Assembly: GCA_017165825.1 (NCBI GenBank)
Contig: CM029381.1
Coordinates: 2,743,086 to 2,807,085 of the forward strand
Length of the DNA: 64,000 nt
Source of the DNA: Hepsetus odoe
Taxonomy: Eukaryota; Chordata; Actinopteri; Characiformes; Hepsetidae
Reading direction: 5' to 3'
Both the position numbers and the translations under genes were made by a program. The notes beneath the pieces are model-generated. The model was not told the origin of the DNA. It did no database searches and saw only the letters and a program-made list of their open reading frames with translations. Every line of letters starts with the position of its first letter. Position 1 is the first letter of the stretch. This document shows positions 47,501-58,559 of the stretch, piece after piece.

Positions 47501-50500
47501 GAGCAGAATCTCTGGAAAGGTCACAGAACGAATGGAGCAATGGTTGGATTCTTGTCGAAGCGAAGCATTGCCAGGTCCTAGAGTTAAGCCCAGGAAATTC
47601 CCTTGAAAAAAGGCTAGCAACATCATCCACTACTCTAAATCCACTGTCAGATGAAAACAAGAAGCTCTGTAAAATGCTGAAAGGAGTCAGAGATGCTAAA
47701 AAACACCCTGCACCTACCTCTGTTGGAGACAGCAAAGGCATCTGAAATTACCGGTAGAGACATCATGCTTTTAGGCGCTTCCGTTCACAAGCTACACCGT
47801 CTCAGCAAGCTCTGCAGGAGAGTATTTTAAATCTCATGTCCACAAATAAAGCGCTGACCACGTTTCCTGCCGCATATTAAAATATCCCCGTCTTGTAAAT
47901 CACTAGCTCGACTCTGAAGGACACTAGCAACACCTAGCAACGATGTGCTATCTTCTCTCTTATGTCTATGAAAGGAGGGGGTAGAGCAGGTCCTAGGGGC
48001 TTGGACAAGACACCAATACCAGGGGCAAAAATCTGCCCCATCACTTCTTTCCTCTACAGCCTTCTTTAACCAGGCTTTTTGAAAAAGGTTGCTTTGAGGA
48101 CAGCTGGGCAAACACATGACCGACTGCAGAGCGTTCCAACATCTGCCACAGCTGTAGTGGTGTTTGATCTGACAGTTTTGCATGTGGAATGATCTCAGCT
48201 TGTGCCGTTGCTGATGGGGAAAACAGATTTCTTCCACCATCTGCTTCTTCAATGATTCATCAAGCCAAAAAGTGCTTGCTCATTGCTCAGCCTGGTCGGG
48301 ATTTCAGACAGAGCTGGATACAATTTTCCATTTCTGGGCCTTCTATACACCAAGAGAGGAGACCAATGCTTGTAGAATTAGTAGGAAACAGCAGTTAACT
48401 GCAAGAGATTTACACAACCTTTCAGCTGTCTACTCTTGTGGGAGAAATCTTCTGCTGTTTGTTGTCAAAACACGAGGAGGTTCTGCCACCCTCAATAAAT
48501 GCAAAATACCCCCAAAGCAGACCAGTTGTCTGCAAGTCCCTACATGAGCGGGCACAATGGTATTTCTGTCTGCAGCTTGCTAGCTGTGTAATAATAGGGC
48601 GCAGATGTATCACCATGCTAGTGTTACAACAAAAATAAGGGTCTCAATGAAACAAGATCAGCAGAAGTCACTGAGCATTCAGGAGCTTAGAAGCCGAAAC
48701 TTCATCCGATGTTTCAGTCTTTTTCAATCAGTCATCAGTTTCAGGTTGCTGGTGGTCCTTCAGGGGTGAACAATCTTGGAGGGTACAAGTCGATGAGCAT
48801 GGGGATAATCATGTTGTAAGTGAGGCGTACAAAAAAAAAACAAAAAAACAAAAAACACAGGCCTGGGTAGCTGGCGTCCTGAATGGCCTTCAGCTCCCAG
48901 AACGTCACGCCTCATCAACCCCCAAGAAGGGAGGAATGATAATACATAACTGGCAACGTCTCGGTCCTGGAGACAAGCTCGTCCCAGGTTAGAACAGGCT
49001 TCCGTTTGGTAGCCTGGATACCGTCTCTAAACACACCACTGTTGGCCACGCACCTTAACTCGCCTTCAGGCAGCTAAGCAACAGCAGGAGGAATTCACAG
49101 TTGTATTTTAAATGTAAACATGCCCACCTAAGCTAAGTTTATTTTGACATTTGATGGGGTGGCGGTCCAGTGCATCCTCTTCTGCTTTCGTCATCCGTCG
49201 AGAAAATAACACCAGTCTCCGAGTCAGAATCACCCTAACGATAGATGGTACACCTTCCTAATTAAACAGAAATGGGGCCTAAAAAGAGCCTCTGATTTCA
49301 GAAAAGTATTTATTTATGGCTCTCTTTGTTTCCACAAAAATAAATGAAATGACTAAAATGAATTATGAAAGGAACAAAGAATTCATTCAGACAGATGCCA
49401 GCATGGTTTAAACCGTACCGAGGCCCCAAAGTTGAGGCTGATACATCCCAAATAATCGCCCCACATACAAAGAGAGAGAGAGAGTGTGGGAGAGTGAGCG
49501 AGAAAGAGATAACAGTCTTGCATTGCTGGAATTATACAAGGGGGCATGCTGTTTATCTGTGTGCAGATCTGTCTAAAAGAAGTCCGGCACTTAAAACTCT
49601 GGCTACGGTCAGCTGATTGGCTTTTAAGCAGAGAGAGAGAGAAAAAGAAAGAGCAAGAACAGGAGGAGTGCATTCTGAATGCCAAATGTTTCTTTTAGGA
49701 TCAGTGGAGGCTGAAGTGGAGTTACTGAGCAACAAAATATTGAGTAAGCCAATACCGAGGGGTTTGAGAAACAGGTGTCTTGGTTTTGGCCAAATTTCGT
49801 AACTCTAAGTGAATTTCCATCGAGGAAAAATGCTTCCATTTAAGCACATACATGCATTTATACATTCTTACGTTATTGTCTCAAATCTTCAGACATAGAA
49901 CGAGAATCGATAGCAGAAGAGTTCCTGAGAAAAAGTCTCAGACACCGAATCCAATTGTTTTTGACCGACGAGAGTCAAAAAGCCATAGTTCGGATTTGGA
50001 AACTGGAAATCTACACCTTCTCTTAAACAAACTCCTACATTTGGCGGATCCCAAACATCTCAGCCTCACACAAACAGCACTTAGCTCATGAAAGGCTCAC
50101 ACGGCACCAGACCTGCTCTTACCTGTGATGTTTTTTGGGAGGAGGTGGAGGAGGCTTGGGGTCAGTGCTGGTGGCAGTTCCTGATGAAGCGAGCTCTGCA
50201 GATGCAGCAAGCGGAGCAGGGTTGGAGTTGGCTCTGGCCAGCATGCTGACACTCTTTGTGCCCTCTTGGGCTCGGACGTCTGTCTGCTTCTGACTGGTGC
50301 TATTGTTGCCATCGGTGCCTGGCATGGAGTGGCTCTCGCCATTGCTTGCAGGCTTCCATTCTCTTGCCTCTGAGCCCAAAACAGCGGGGCTATTGATGGA
50401 GCTGCAGGAACCACCACGAGGGCCTCCCTGCTGGGACGCCGTGCGCTCAGGCTCCCCCTCCTCATCTACTTCCTCAATGCGACCTTCCAGATTCCTGGAG

Positions 50501-53169
50501 GCGCTGTGAAGCTTTTGGCGCCGCTCTGATTGGGCACCTGCAAGGCTGTCCACCTGAGGTGGCTTGGCGGTTACCTCTTTGGGAACAAGAGTCAAGTGGA
50601 AACTAAGCTCTGGGAGAGGAACCGGCGATAGGCTGGAGGTGCCCAGTTTTGGAGATCGAGAGGTCCTCTTGGGAGGAATGGGTGGGCTGGATTGAGGTTT
50701 GGCCTGAATGGAAGGTGCAGAGGTCACGTGTGTTATTTCTGTAGCAGTTGGAGAGCATGGCCAGCTGAAGGCTGGGCGGGAAGGGTCGTCAGGCGTTGTG
50801 GGACTAAAGTGAAGCCAGTGTGTGCTCACAGCAGAATCTGGGCTGCTCAGGTAGAAGGTCTGGTTGTTCTCTTCTGTGTGAGCTGCCATGACAGTTATGG
50901 TTGCTCTGCCACTTTCCACATTGTTGCTGATCTCCATGTCCGCCTGCTGAGGCATCCCATGGGCCTGTGTGCGCCGCTTCCTCTTGGTGCTCTCAGCGTA
51001 GATGGGCTCTGTGTCCCCTTGCCCATTTGTACGTGCTGGAGAAGAGGGACTTTCAGGACCACAGGAGTGGAAAACATCCACTCTGTTCAGTGAGTCTGTG
51101 CTGCTGCGGTATGAACATGAGTCTGACAGGCTGACGTTTCGGGAATCTGGGGTTGCTGCAGGTGATGATGATGCACTCGACATCTCTTTGTTCATGCAGT
51201 TCACACTATTTCCTGGTATGCTGGTTATGGCTGCAATTCCCAGAGGGGCCTGCATGTCCTGCATGGAGGTTGCAACCCCATCGCAGCTTCCTGAAAACTT
51301 TCTCTGTGCTTGATTGTGTAGGATCAGATCTCGGGAACCTGTGTAAGTGCTCTTGGACGGTTTGGTGACCTGTGGCCTGTAGGGGCTGTTCCCATTTTCC
51401 TTGAGACTGTGAGGGCTGCGGCCATCCTCTTGTGTCACAAAGATGCTGCTGGTGATCAGATTGTCTCGGGGCAAGATGGTAGGAGAAAGCATACTTGAGG
51501 AAAACTTGCCATGATAATCCATCTTGCCAGGGATGCTGTTCTGCAGCACTGCCTCCCTAAGTGCCTTGCTGCAGCCGTTGCTGTCTATGTATAGAGTAGC
51601 CAGGTCCAAAATTTTCTTCAGCCCAACAGGACTCTTCGGGGTTTCCTGAAATAAAATATGCACATTCTAATCAGTAAAGGCACCAGAGGATGTTTATGGG
51701 TAAAAGGAGAACAAGAACCCAACTGTGACAACCCAAAGGTTAGCTGGTCCCATTCATATAAACACCCCCGTTCATAAAGGAACCCTGAAAGTCTGATGAC
51801 CTAGATCCTGCCTAGTTGTTAAGCAGTCCAGCTGTGGAAACCACTTCAACCAACTTTCTTCAGCTGTCCCCATGATGTGATTGTGGCCAACATACACTCA
51901 GGTTTAATGAGTCATGGAGCTCCTTCAGATGTCAAGAAAGCACACAGTAGGCGTATTGGTTTGTTCAATCATGAAACCCCACACTTCGCTTAGCCTTGTG
52001 GAGAGCTTTACTGTCAAAACAAGTGGAGGTGGTGCGCATGATTAGAGGAAACACCTGTAGAGTGTAACCTGTACTGTATTCATGATCTTCCAGATTGTTA
52101 AACCCAGGTTCTGAAGATAAATTATAGGATCAAAACAACCTTCTGTCATTCTTTCAGCAGCGAGGCAAGAAAGGTTCATTATTTTTGTCAAATACCTCAA
52201 CCTCAAAACCTCGAAATGAAGGTTTTACTTTTTACAACTAAAATATGTTTTCCTTGTTGGTTTGACAGAATTTGCACTTATCATGTTTCCCTTAGTGTCA
52301 TTTACATTTACAGCATTTAGCAAATGTAGCAGGCACAACCAGACTTCCGTGTCCTAATTACAGGGACAGTCCCCCCAGGAGCAACTAAGGATAACCCCTT
52401 GCCTTGGGACCCAGTGGTGGTAGTTCTAGAGGCAGGATTCGAACCTGGGATCTCTTGAGCCATAGGTTCCGTAGGTAAGTACCCTACCACTAGACCACCA
52501 TTACCCCTTTCAATACCCGGCATGCACATACAACAGATTTAGACTGAAGATTATGGGGTTTTCAGGGGTGCTTTCCATTTAGGAGACATGTCTGTATCAT
52601 AAGTGGTGATGGTTGAAAGTAATCTTAATTTACTAACTAATTAAGTAATTAATTTGAGAATAGAATTATAGATTTTTCCGTTTCCACATCACTCACTTGC
52701 TCAAGGTTATGGGGGAAAAAAAATAATAAAAATTCAACAGTCACCAATGAGCACTAAGCAAGGCTTATTAGTGTCAGATTATTGTTTTGTTCAGATGATT
52801 ATTATTTGTTGCCCAGTTCATTTCAGAACCCTGCCTTAAATGGGACAAAAAAAAGTCTTGATTGGGGACCAATAAAAGACGGCTCTGGACCATTTCCCTC
52901 ACCTGATCTGGGTTCATGTTGGTATCTGTTGTGGAATCGGTCGTGTCCGTGTTCATCATGGTCGGCCGGACGGCGATGGTGGGTTTGCTGAACGGGGAGG
53001 GCGAGGTGCCCCCATCCTCCTCGTCCCCGCCCACCTTGGTTCTGCTGCAGCCGCTCAAGTGGATGCCGCCGGCCGTGTCCGGCTGTGTGTGGGCACTACG
53101 TGGGTGGAAGCAGTTCTTGCACGAGCCAGGTTTCCACACGTGCTCTGCAAACTCGCCGCAGGCAGACAT
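30459..53169 (-). CDS. prag1: prag1 (Pragmin/SGK223), PEAK-family pseudokinase scaffold
   Basis: Joined minus-strand exons 53169-52903, 51645-50123, 41185-41043, 34843-34056 and 31523-30459 all have GT-AG borders and matching phases, giving 1261 residues (human PRAG1 about 1400). PRAG1 is a cytoplasmic scaffold that binds Csk through a phosphorylated EPIYA motif, acts on Rho signalling, and dimerises with PEAK1 and PEAK3. Family marks are MSACGEFAEHVWKPGSCKNC at the start, KPTIAVRPTMM, EPIYAEST with Tyr about 305, TITVMAAH and YLSSPDSAV. A proline-rich low-complexity region precedes a C-terminal pseudokinase fold: AVK at 905-907, HRDLCLEN from 1023, and NFS in place of DFG at 1063-1065. Helices flanking the kinase fold form the family dimerisation module. 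The start used here has a good context (AAAATGT); a longer in-frame N-terminus is possible from 58841-58870. PEAK1 was considered, but the N-terminus and the EPIYAEST and YLSSPDSAV motifs fit PRAG1 better. Confidence 0.93.
31763..31866 (-). mobile_element. SINE (family B) tail fragment
   Basis: Degenerate: GGCATTTCACAGACACCCAA, then GACTTCCATTTCCTGATTACAGGGACAG. Matches the 3' half of the family B copies. In the prag1 last intron. Confidence 0.5.
32624..32749. repeat. (GT)n/(GTGC)n tract, 126 bases
   Basis: Almost unbroken alternating purine and pyrimidine, with GT blocks around a GTGCGT core. In the prag1 last intron. Confidence 0.95.
32760..33345. repeat. Minisatellite, CAACAGTTTAGC units
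   Basis: Tandem units of about 50-55 bases (CAACAGTTTAGCTCCACCCT, then ATCAAGAGTTTAGCCCTGCC), decaying to the right. In the prag1 last intron. Confidence 0.85.
33573..33619. repeat. (GT)n microsatellite
   Basis: About 23 GT units. A (CA)n run of ten units follows at 33731-33752. Confidence 0.9.
34056..34843 (-). CDS. prag1: prag1 exon with linker and start of the pseudokinase region
   Basis: 788 bases encoding residues 645-907. It begins after CATCTCCAG and ends AYAVK at GTGAGT. It contains PPPLPEKK, then a small protein repeat (HGATQG at about 787-792 and 803-808). LLSNMDSRECVYSKLGGLYA (from about 825) is the N-terminal helix region before the kinase fold. NWSLFKLTCNK and GDAVYYSA form the divergent N-lobe, with no glycine-rich loop. 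The lysine of AVK occupies the usual beta3 position. Confidence 0.92.
34850..36950. other. prag1 intron, no other gene found
   Basis: Mostly unique-looking intron. It includes a small LINE-type fragment near 35133-35225 (CTGGGATAGGCTGGGTTAGG) and a C/T-rich block at 35460-35505. Confidence 0.45.
36955..37411. repeat. Minisatellite, GGTCTAGAGGACTGTCGGAG units, left part
   Basis: Units of about 24 bases and composites with GCGACCTGCAGGAGAC. Interrupted by a LINE at 37412-39843 and resuming at 39844. In the prag1 intron. Confidence 0.9.
37412..39843 (-). mobile_element. LINE (L2/CR1/jockey type), copy 2, inserted in a minisatellite
   Basis: Flanked by a 7-base duplication, CGAAGAT (37405-37411 and 39844-39850). 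Read on the minus strand, the 5' end includes CCAAGATGGCAGCACGG. An endonuclease-to-linker frame lies at 39258-38803 (NFATRAGNMLDCVYTN). Then comes MRKTIPPPNN (38748-38512), a deletion that removes most of the reverse-transcriptase core, the C-terminal part at 38091-37765 (MIFYRGTIKSILSS to LLN-stop), and a 3' end of CTTGA repeats. Same family as copy 1 but longer at the 5' end. Inactive. Confidence 0.88.
39844..41035. repeat. Minisatellite, GGTCTAGAGGACTGTCGGAG units, right part
   Basis: About 1.2 kb of 24-base units (GACTAGAGGACTGTCGGAGA) mixed with longer composites containing GTGGCCTAGCGACCTGC. It decays as it reaches the donor of the 41043 prag1 exon. Confidence 0.92.
41043..41185 (-). 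CDS. prag1: prag1 short exon
   Basis: 143 bases encoding residues 597-644: VCSKLSASSMELDRLSQQ, then SVESLTHSLRGIH and ASTDSLQALSDS. Acceptor TTAACGCAG, donor GTGAGT. The entering phase completes the AGG codon left by the previous exon. The intron beyond the donor is a minisatellite that reaches to within about ten bases of it. Confidence 0.9.
41200..41880. other. prag1 intron, CT-rich block
   Basis: CT-rich simple sequence at 41330-41540, which explains the open frames on both strands. Otherwise unique-looking. No exon seen. Confidence 0.5.
41884..42266 (-). mobile_element. Two adjacent family A SINE copies
   Basis: A near-complete minus-strand copy (41884-42105) directly followed by a second, internally deleted one (42106-42266). 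The tail of the second runs into the head of the first. Confidence 0.65.
42416..42535 (+). repeat. Dispersed repeat shared with 4653-4760
   Basis: TTGACCAAGTGAATCCACAC to GTACGACCAGGAGATAG matches the left half of the 4.65-kb LINE fragment. Confidence 0.45.
42970..43440. other. AT-rich stretch
   Basis: About 470 bases of very AT-rich sequence with ATATTTAAAATA-type motifs. No coding potential. Confidence 0.7.
43729..43965 (+). mobile_element. (GT)n flanking an RTE-like LINE 3' fragment
   Basis: GT runs (43729-43757 and 43933-43965) bracket a fragment (43776-43925) encoding RRFMDVVREDIQPVG and DRKKSGES after frame correction. It is a relative of the 4.8-kb fragment. Confidence 0.5.
44080..44770. 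other. prag1 intron, simple-sequence-rich
   Basis: Pyrimidine-rich DNA at 44060-44380, a (GT)n run at about 44540-44570 and GA-rich DNA at 44670-44765. Open frames here are compositional. Confidence 0.6.
45105..45440. repeat. Minisatellite, GTTTCCAATAAAGTGGCC units
   Basis: About six units of roughly 45-65 bases. Three carry a plus-strand AATAAA. In the prag1 intron, antisense to the gene. Confidence 0.85.
45926..46262 (+). repeat. Unclassified dispersed element, copy 5, two internal units
   Basis: Two tandem units, then ACCTTCAAGCAGTACAAAGC and GAACCTTATATCTTTAGGCA. This copy shows the right end most clearly. Confidence 0.7.
46850..48660. other. Unclassified ORF-dense stretch in prag1 intron
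   Basis: Several fairly long, non-repetitive frames lie close together: plus 46854-47330 (158 codons), plus 47431-47745 (104), and minus 48252-47827 (141, with Cys and His pairs such as HHYSCGRCW). No domain is recognised. It could be a decayed transposon. No splice borders matching prag1 phases were found. Confidence 0.25.
48661..50110. other. prag1 intron, no exon found
   Basis: Unique-looking DNA with a short GA run (49469-49490) and another purine-rich block (49625-49660). No gene or classified element. Confidence 0.4.
50123..51645 (-). CDS. prag1: prag1 large central exon
   Basis: 1523 bases encoding residues 90-597. It begins ETPKSPVGLKK after TATTTCAG and ends PPPPPPKKHH plus two bases at GTAAGA. 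It carries EPIYAEST (Tyr codon 51000-50998), TITVMAAH and YLSSPDSAV. Also visible are PPIPPKR and several Ser/Pro-rich stretches typical of disordered scaffold regions. Confidence 0.93.
52299..52507 (-). mobile_element. tRNA-derived SINE (family B)
   Basis: Minus strand: GGGGTAATGGTGGTCTAGTGG, then CCCAGGTTCGAATCC, with a tail ending in GCTGTAAATGTAAATG. In the prag1 intron. Confidence 0.75.
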
Positions 53170-53304
53170 TTTACCGGGAACCTGGACGTCCCCTCGCAAG
53201 CTGAGGTCTACCCGCGGGTCACTGCCAGGCAGCGCCGGGGGAGCAAAAGACGAGGCATATGGGCATCGCACTCTGGGACGAGGGTGAATGACCTCAGGAG
53301 AAGC
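52903..53304 (-). CDS. prag1: prag1 exon with conserved N-terminus
   Basis: The acceptor (TTTTCACAG) precedes 53304 and the donor GTGAGG follows 52903. The conserved part begins at ATG 53169 (MSACGEFAEH) and ends at NPDQ in phase 0. The 135 bases before it (53304-53170) are open in the same frame, so they are either 5' UTR or coding if translation begins in the upstream exon. Confidence 0.88.
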
Positions 53305-53799
53305 CTGTGAAAACATGCGGAGAATTTGAGTTTTCTAGGAATTTATTAACAGATTAGGCTTCCCGTTCCAGATTACAACCAGCCATGGAGCCAAGAAATG
53401 AAAATGAAAGATCACTTTTAGATGCTTTCAGATGAGTGTAATCTGTGGAACATCCCCTAAATTTGACTGGTTGCTACAAGCAAGTCCAATTCTGCTTATG
53501 CAACTTGTTCAAATGCAAATATTATCCATGGTCTCAATGGTCTCAATGCTTTTCTCTGGGCAAAAAAAAGAACACACACACAAGGACTTCTAGAAAGGGA
53601 GATCGGTTTATGTAAGAGGATTAACCGGCACTTCATACCCGCTGGCCACAACCAAAAGCCACCAGTTTCTCTCTAATACACTTCAATTTTTACACAATCA
53701 GTTAGAAATCTCCACGAACACTCCACTGAGCTCAACTCCAGCAACTGCTCCAAAGTCTGCCCTCAGATGTGTTTCCTCAGTGACAACTGTTGAGTAAAT

Positions 53800-54225
53800 C
53801 AGTCCAGTTTAGCATCAGCTCATCTTAATTCAACTCGGTTTAGTGCTACAGAGACCAACGAAGTCCAGCTCAGAGCTCTAAAACTAATCTCACTTAAATT
53901 TCACTCAGTTCAGTTCAACTCAACCCATCTTATTTCAACTCGGGTAAGTTCAGCTCGGCCCAGCTTAATTCAACTCAGTTTAGTGCAACTCGGCCCAGCT
54001 TAATTCAACTCAGTTTAGTGCAACTTGGTTTAGTGCAACTCGGCCCAGCTTAATTCAACTCAGTTTAGTGCAACTCGGCCCAGCTTAATTCAACTCAGTT
54101 TAGTGCAAGTCGGCCCAGCTTAATTCAACTCGGTTTAGTGCAACTCGGCCCATCTTAATTCAACTCAATTCAATTTAATTCAGCTCAGCCCAGTTCAGTT
54201 CAACAACCCAATCTATTTAATTTCA
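53800..54225. repeat. Minisatellite, GCTTAATTCAACTCAGTTTA units
   Basis: Units of about 40 bases (CAGCTTAATTCAACTCAGTT then TAGTGCAACTCGGCC), most regular at 53990-54150. In the candidate prag1 first intron. Confidence 0.85.
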
Positions 54226-54245
54226 GTATTATTTAATAACATATA

Positions 54246-54791
54246 CAGTACTGTGCAAAAGTTTTAGGCAGGTGTGAAAAAATGCTGTAAACAAAGAATG
54301 CTTTCAGAAATATAAATAATGATTGTTCATTTTTTATCAATTTACAAAATGCGAAGTGAGCGAACAAAAGAAAAATCTAAATCAGATCACTATTTGGTGT
54401 TACTACCTTTTGCCTTCAAACCAGCATCAGTTCTTCTGGCCCCCACAGAGCCCTGATCTCAACATCATCGAGTGTGTCTGGATCACATGAAGAGACAGAA
54501 GGATGTGAGGACCTACATCCACAGAAGATCTGTGGTCAGTTCTCCAAGATGTTTGGAACAACCTACCGGCCGAGTTCCTTCAAAAACTGTGTGCAAGTGT
54601 ACCTAGAAGAATTGATGCTGTTTTGAAGGCAAAGGGTGGTCACACCAAATATTGATTTGATTTAGATTCTCTTTTGTTCATTCACTGCATTTTGTTGATT
54701 GATGAAAATAAATGATGAACACTTCCATTTCTGAAAGCGTTCTTTGTTTACAACATATTTCATACCTGCCAAAAACTTTTGCACAGCGCTG
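54246..54791 (-). mobile_element. Tc1/mariner-like MITE, copy 2
   Basis: TA-flanked, with the same terminal inverted repeats as copy 1 and the internal sequence in the opposite orientation. In the plus strand the centre reads AGCCCTGATCTCAACATCAT then TGTGTCTGGATCACATGAAG, a fossil of a Tc1-type transposase end. Confidence 0.75.
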
Positions 54792-55009
54792 TATATATAT
54801 AAAAAATATAAAATAAGACTGAACTGAAATGTCAGTAAACCATTAACCCTCTCAGTGCCGACGGTCCTGTCGTCAGTGTGGAATTTACAGCTTCTCTGCT
54901 TCGCTTATCACATCGTCACAACGAGGGCAGAGCCGTCCAATCAGCTGCAGCGGATTATCACTCCAAACAACAATAGATACATAAACAGATGGACAGATAC
55001 ATAGACACA

Positions 55010-55195
55010 TAGGTAAGTAGACAGACAGAGTGACTGACAGACAGACAGACAGACAGACAGACAGATAGACATAGAGAATGACAGAGAGACAGGTAAACAG
55101 ATATAAACACATAAGTAGACAGACACACAGACTGACAGATGGAGTGATAGACAGATAAACAGACAGACAGACAGATGGATAGACAGAGAAACAGA
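55010..55195. repeat. (GACA)n microsatellite
   Basis: GACA tetranucleotides with GATA interruptions. Similar tracts lie at 55676-55960 and 58527-58550. Confidence 0.9.
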
Positions 55196-55959
55196 AGCAT
55201 GTCCTGCATTTTTCTCAGGACTACTGAATTACAGGTGCAGGTTTCTGACCCCGCAGGGCACCGGGGTCCGTGGTGTGGAATTCAGAGCCGTTTCTCACGT
55301 CAAAGGAAACATTTCTGGAATGACTGGTATGTGTTTCTTTTTTTGGGGGGGGGGGGTTGTGTCGCACCATGGTGAGCTTCACACCAGCACAGTGTCCCAC
55401 CATTCACCCTCACACATCGTACACACACCAAACACTCCCTGGTGAGAAATCTCACACACCCCCGGCTCTGTTCCTGCTGTGGGTCCCGTTCTGAGAGACC
55501 ACAGAGCAGATCCTTTCTGATCTTACAGGAGATTCAGACACCATGCTGTACATCACTGCAACCTTTTCAGCAACACAACCTTCCTGAGGGAAATCCCGCA
55601 CAACGCATCCCCTTCTATTAAAGTATCATTTAATTATATGAACAGAAAACACTGAAGAAAGATAAAAAAGACACAATGACTGACAGACAGTGAGACAGAC
55701 AAATAGAACATGAGACATGGAGAATGATACATGTATAAGCAGATATACAGGTAGAAAAAAAGAGACAGACAGACAGCTACACAGATAGATAGATAGAAGG
55801 ATAAACAGTTATACAGACAGAAAGACAGATAGACAGAATGAGTGACAAAGATTGTCAGATATATAGAAACAGTGACAGATAAATGGATAAGTAGACAGAC
55901 ACATTGAGAGACTGTTGGAGTGATGAACAGACAGACAGACAGCTAGTTTCTCACTGAAG

Positions 55960-56990
55960 ATGAATGTTTTTTTTAGAACAGTCGCCTAAAGCCCCACTTT
56001 ATTTAAAATGCAAAATTATCAAAACAGCAAACCATGTCATTTCTTTTACAGTTTGCAATGTCTAATAAAAATCAGACTCCGTGCTGCCCTCAGATCAACA
56101 TTGCACTTTATTTCACACAACCACGACACATTCGCTTAATTTTCTTGCAGTTCCCAAGACAATTTTATTTCTATATTGCTTTTAGCAGCATCCATATACA
56201 AGCTCCTGGTGAGCGACAGCGGCAAAACTGCAGGACGAAACCTTTGGAGGATGCCAGACAATCAAGAAGGAAGGACATCACTAAAAAGAGCGATATTCTA
56301 AGTTGAAGAGAGATATAAGAGCTGATGGACATCTGTGATCAGTGGAAGCAGCTCCAGTACTTGAGGTTCTACCATTGACAGGTTTATCTAAATCTTTTTG
56401 GTCTCCTTATCTCCTCGCTTGCTGCTCCTCAGGAAGCACCAAGGTTCTGTAGGAACTTTGAAGTGGTTCTGGAGGAGCTTTGCTGCCTTCGTGTCCTGCA
56501 ATAACAGGAACTGTAGGATTTGAAACTGGGAGCAGCACTTCACCTTTGTCCGAGCTTTCAGTTTCGTCACAGGAACCCCACCCATCATCTCAACCTGCGA
56601 GCAGATCAAATAAATCACCGGCAAACATGGCCCTGCTGCAGTGTTTCAGGCGTCGCTGTGGTGCGACGCTTCCGTTTCCACGCTGTTGCAACAGAAGTTT
56701 AAAGGCGTTTTAAAATTAAGGCCGGGATTTGAAGAGGCCATGAGTCATTTGGGGGACGTGAGGGAGCGCAGAAGGAGATTTGTCCTGTTTTGAAACCTCA
56801 CCACTCTGGCGAACATGAGGACATTTTCAGGAGACGGACAGTTTACTGTCTGCGGTGGCCGCGGTGCCTGTTTACCAATTTCTACTCTCCCATTTCACTC
56901 TGTGGTTTTAGAGAAAATCCTCAGTGGAGGGAAGTTCCTACAAGAGCTTGGACAGAGGTCGTGAAGCTTGGTTCTAAGCTCTGAAAAGGT
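55960..56990. other. No gene found
   Basis: Unique-looking intron-like DNA. Small frames on both strands have no recognisable product. Confidence 0.4.
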
Positions 56991-56994
56991 TCCG

Positions 56995-57745
56995 CGTTTA
57001 GATGAAAGATAAAAACACTGATTGTTTATGGGTTCCTAGCTTGGAAAGATGGTTCCACAGTCCTAAAAAAAAGTTTCCCCAATGGTTCTTGGCTTGGACA
57101 AACAGTTCTGGGCTTTTTAAATGGTTCTTGGCTTGGCCTGACTGTTCCATACTGTTAAACTGAAAGTTCCTTCAGAGTTTTTAACTTAAACTCTTAAGAA
57201 TAAAGGTTCCTGAATACTTCTGAGCTCAGATGATTCTGCATTCCTAAAAATAAAGGTTCTCCAAAGGTTCTTAGCTTGGGGCTTGTGGGCTTTTTAATGG
57301 TTCTTGGCTTTGCCTGACAGTTCTGCACTCTTAAATGGTAAGGTACCTACATGATTGGTAACTTAAAGAACTTTACACTCTTAAAGATTAAGTTTTCTAA
57401 ATGGTTCTGGACTTGGACAGAAGGTTCTTCTAAAAATAAACATTCTCCAATGGTTCTGGGCTTGGGCTCATGTCTCAATATTCTTTATCGCTTCTGGGAT
57501 TGCATTGACAGTAACTCTTAAGCATAAAGGTTCCTAAACGGTTCTTGGCTCAAAAACATTTCTACACTCTTTAAATTTTTGTCGCTCTTAGCTTGGACAG
57601 GTTTGGTTTTTGCCTTGGATGCATGGCTCTACCTTTTTAACACTTCTTGTCTTGGAAGATCTTAACTTTTAACTAAGGTCCTAAAGGTTCTTGGCTTGCA
57701 CTGACAGTTCCTCACTTAAAAATAAAGGTCCCTAAATGGACAGTG
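56995..57745. repeat. Minisatellite, AAAGGTTCCTAAATGGTTCT units
   Basis: Degenerate 30-60-base units built from TTCTTGGCTTGG and AAAGGTTCC words over 750 bases. Confidence 0.75.
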
Positions 57746-58559
57746 GCGAGTGCTTTCCATGCAAGAATTTTGGACCAAGAAGAAAAACGTTAGTCAGGGG
57801 GCTTTGTAACCAAACATCAGACACATGCCAAAAGTTTGTGAACCCCTCGTTGGTGACCCTGGGCTTTTAAAGAAAAGATGGCCAAGCGAGGGTTAACTTC
57901 TCAAAGCAACCCCGCCGTGTTTGCTCAGGGCCAGTTTGCTCCCGCCGTTAGACTTGCCGGCTGCGGGTTTCACAAGTCAATAGCCGAGACAAGAAAAGGG
58001 TGAGGCTTCTGTTACACCAACACTCAGCAGCTGACAACACTCGCCAACAATGAAGGGCCACCTCAAGACGTGGCGTCCAAGGGACACTCTGGTGAACGCA
58101 CTGACGTCTATTATGAGCCCCATGCCAGCCAGTGGGTTTAAAAGTCAGGGTATTTATTTTTCATAGAAATCAAGGACATGCTTTAGAAGCCAACAATGGA
58201 GATAAGGTTGAAGTATCCCTTTTAACCTGCTGAGCATTTTTCCACCATCAAATATTCATTTGGACAGGATTTAAAGAGAAAGTCAAAGGGATTGCAGTCA
58301 CCACACTTGACAGCTTTTAGTTAAAATAAAAACACAAAATAAAAAGTTCTCAAAATGACTTTTAGAAAAAAACCCACCTATTTTATATATAAACACACAA
58401 ATAAATAAATGTAATGTCTTTTAGCATAATGTGCACCATTTGTTACACCATTGTAATAAACCGTGTAATAAACATGTAAATAAAAATAAATTAAATACTC
58501 ATCTTTCAATAATACATTATTGTATTTAGACAGACAGACAGACAGACAGAAATACCTTA

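Noticed and set aside
50297..51368. Plus-strand frames of 60-133 codons across the large prag1 exon
   Set aside because: Antisense shadows of a well-supported coding exon; no similarity of their own.
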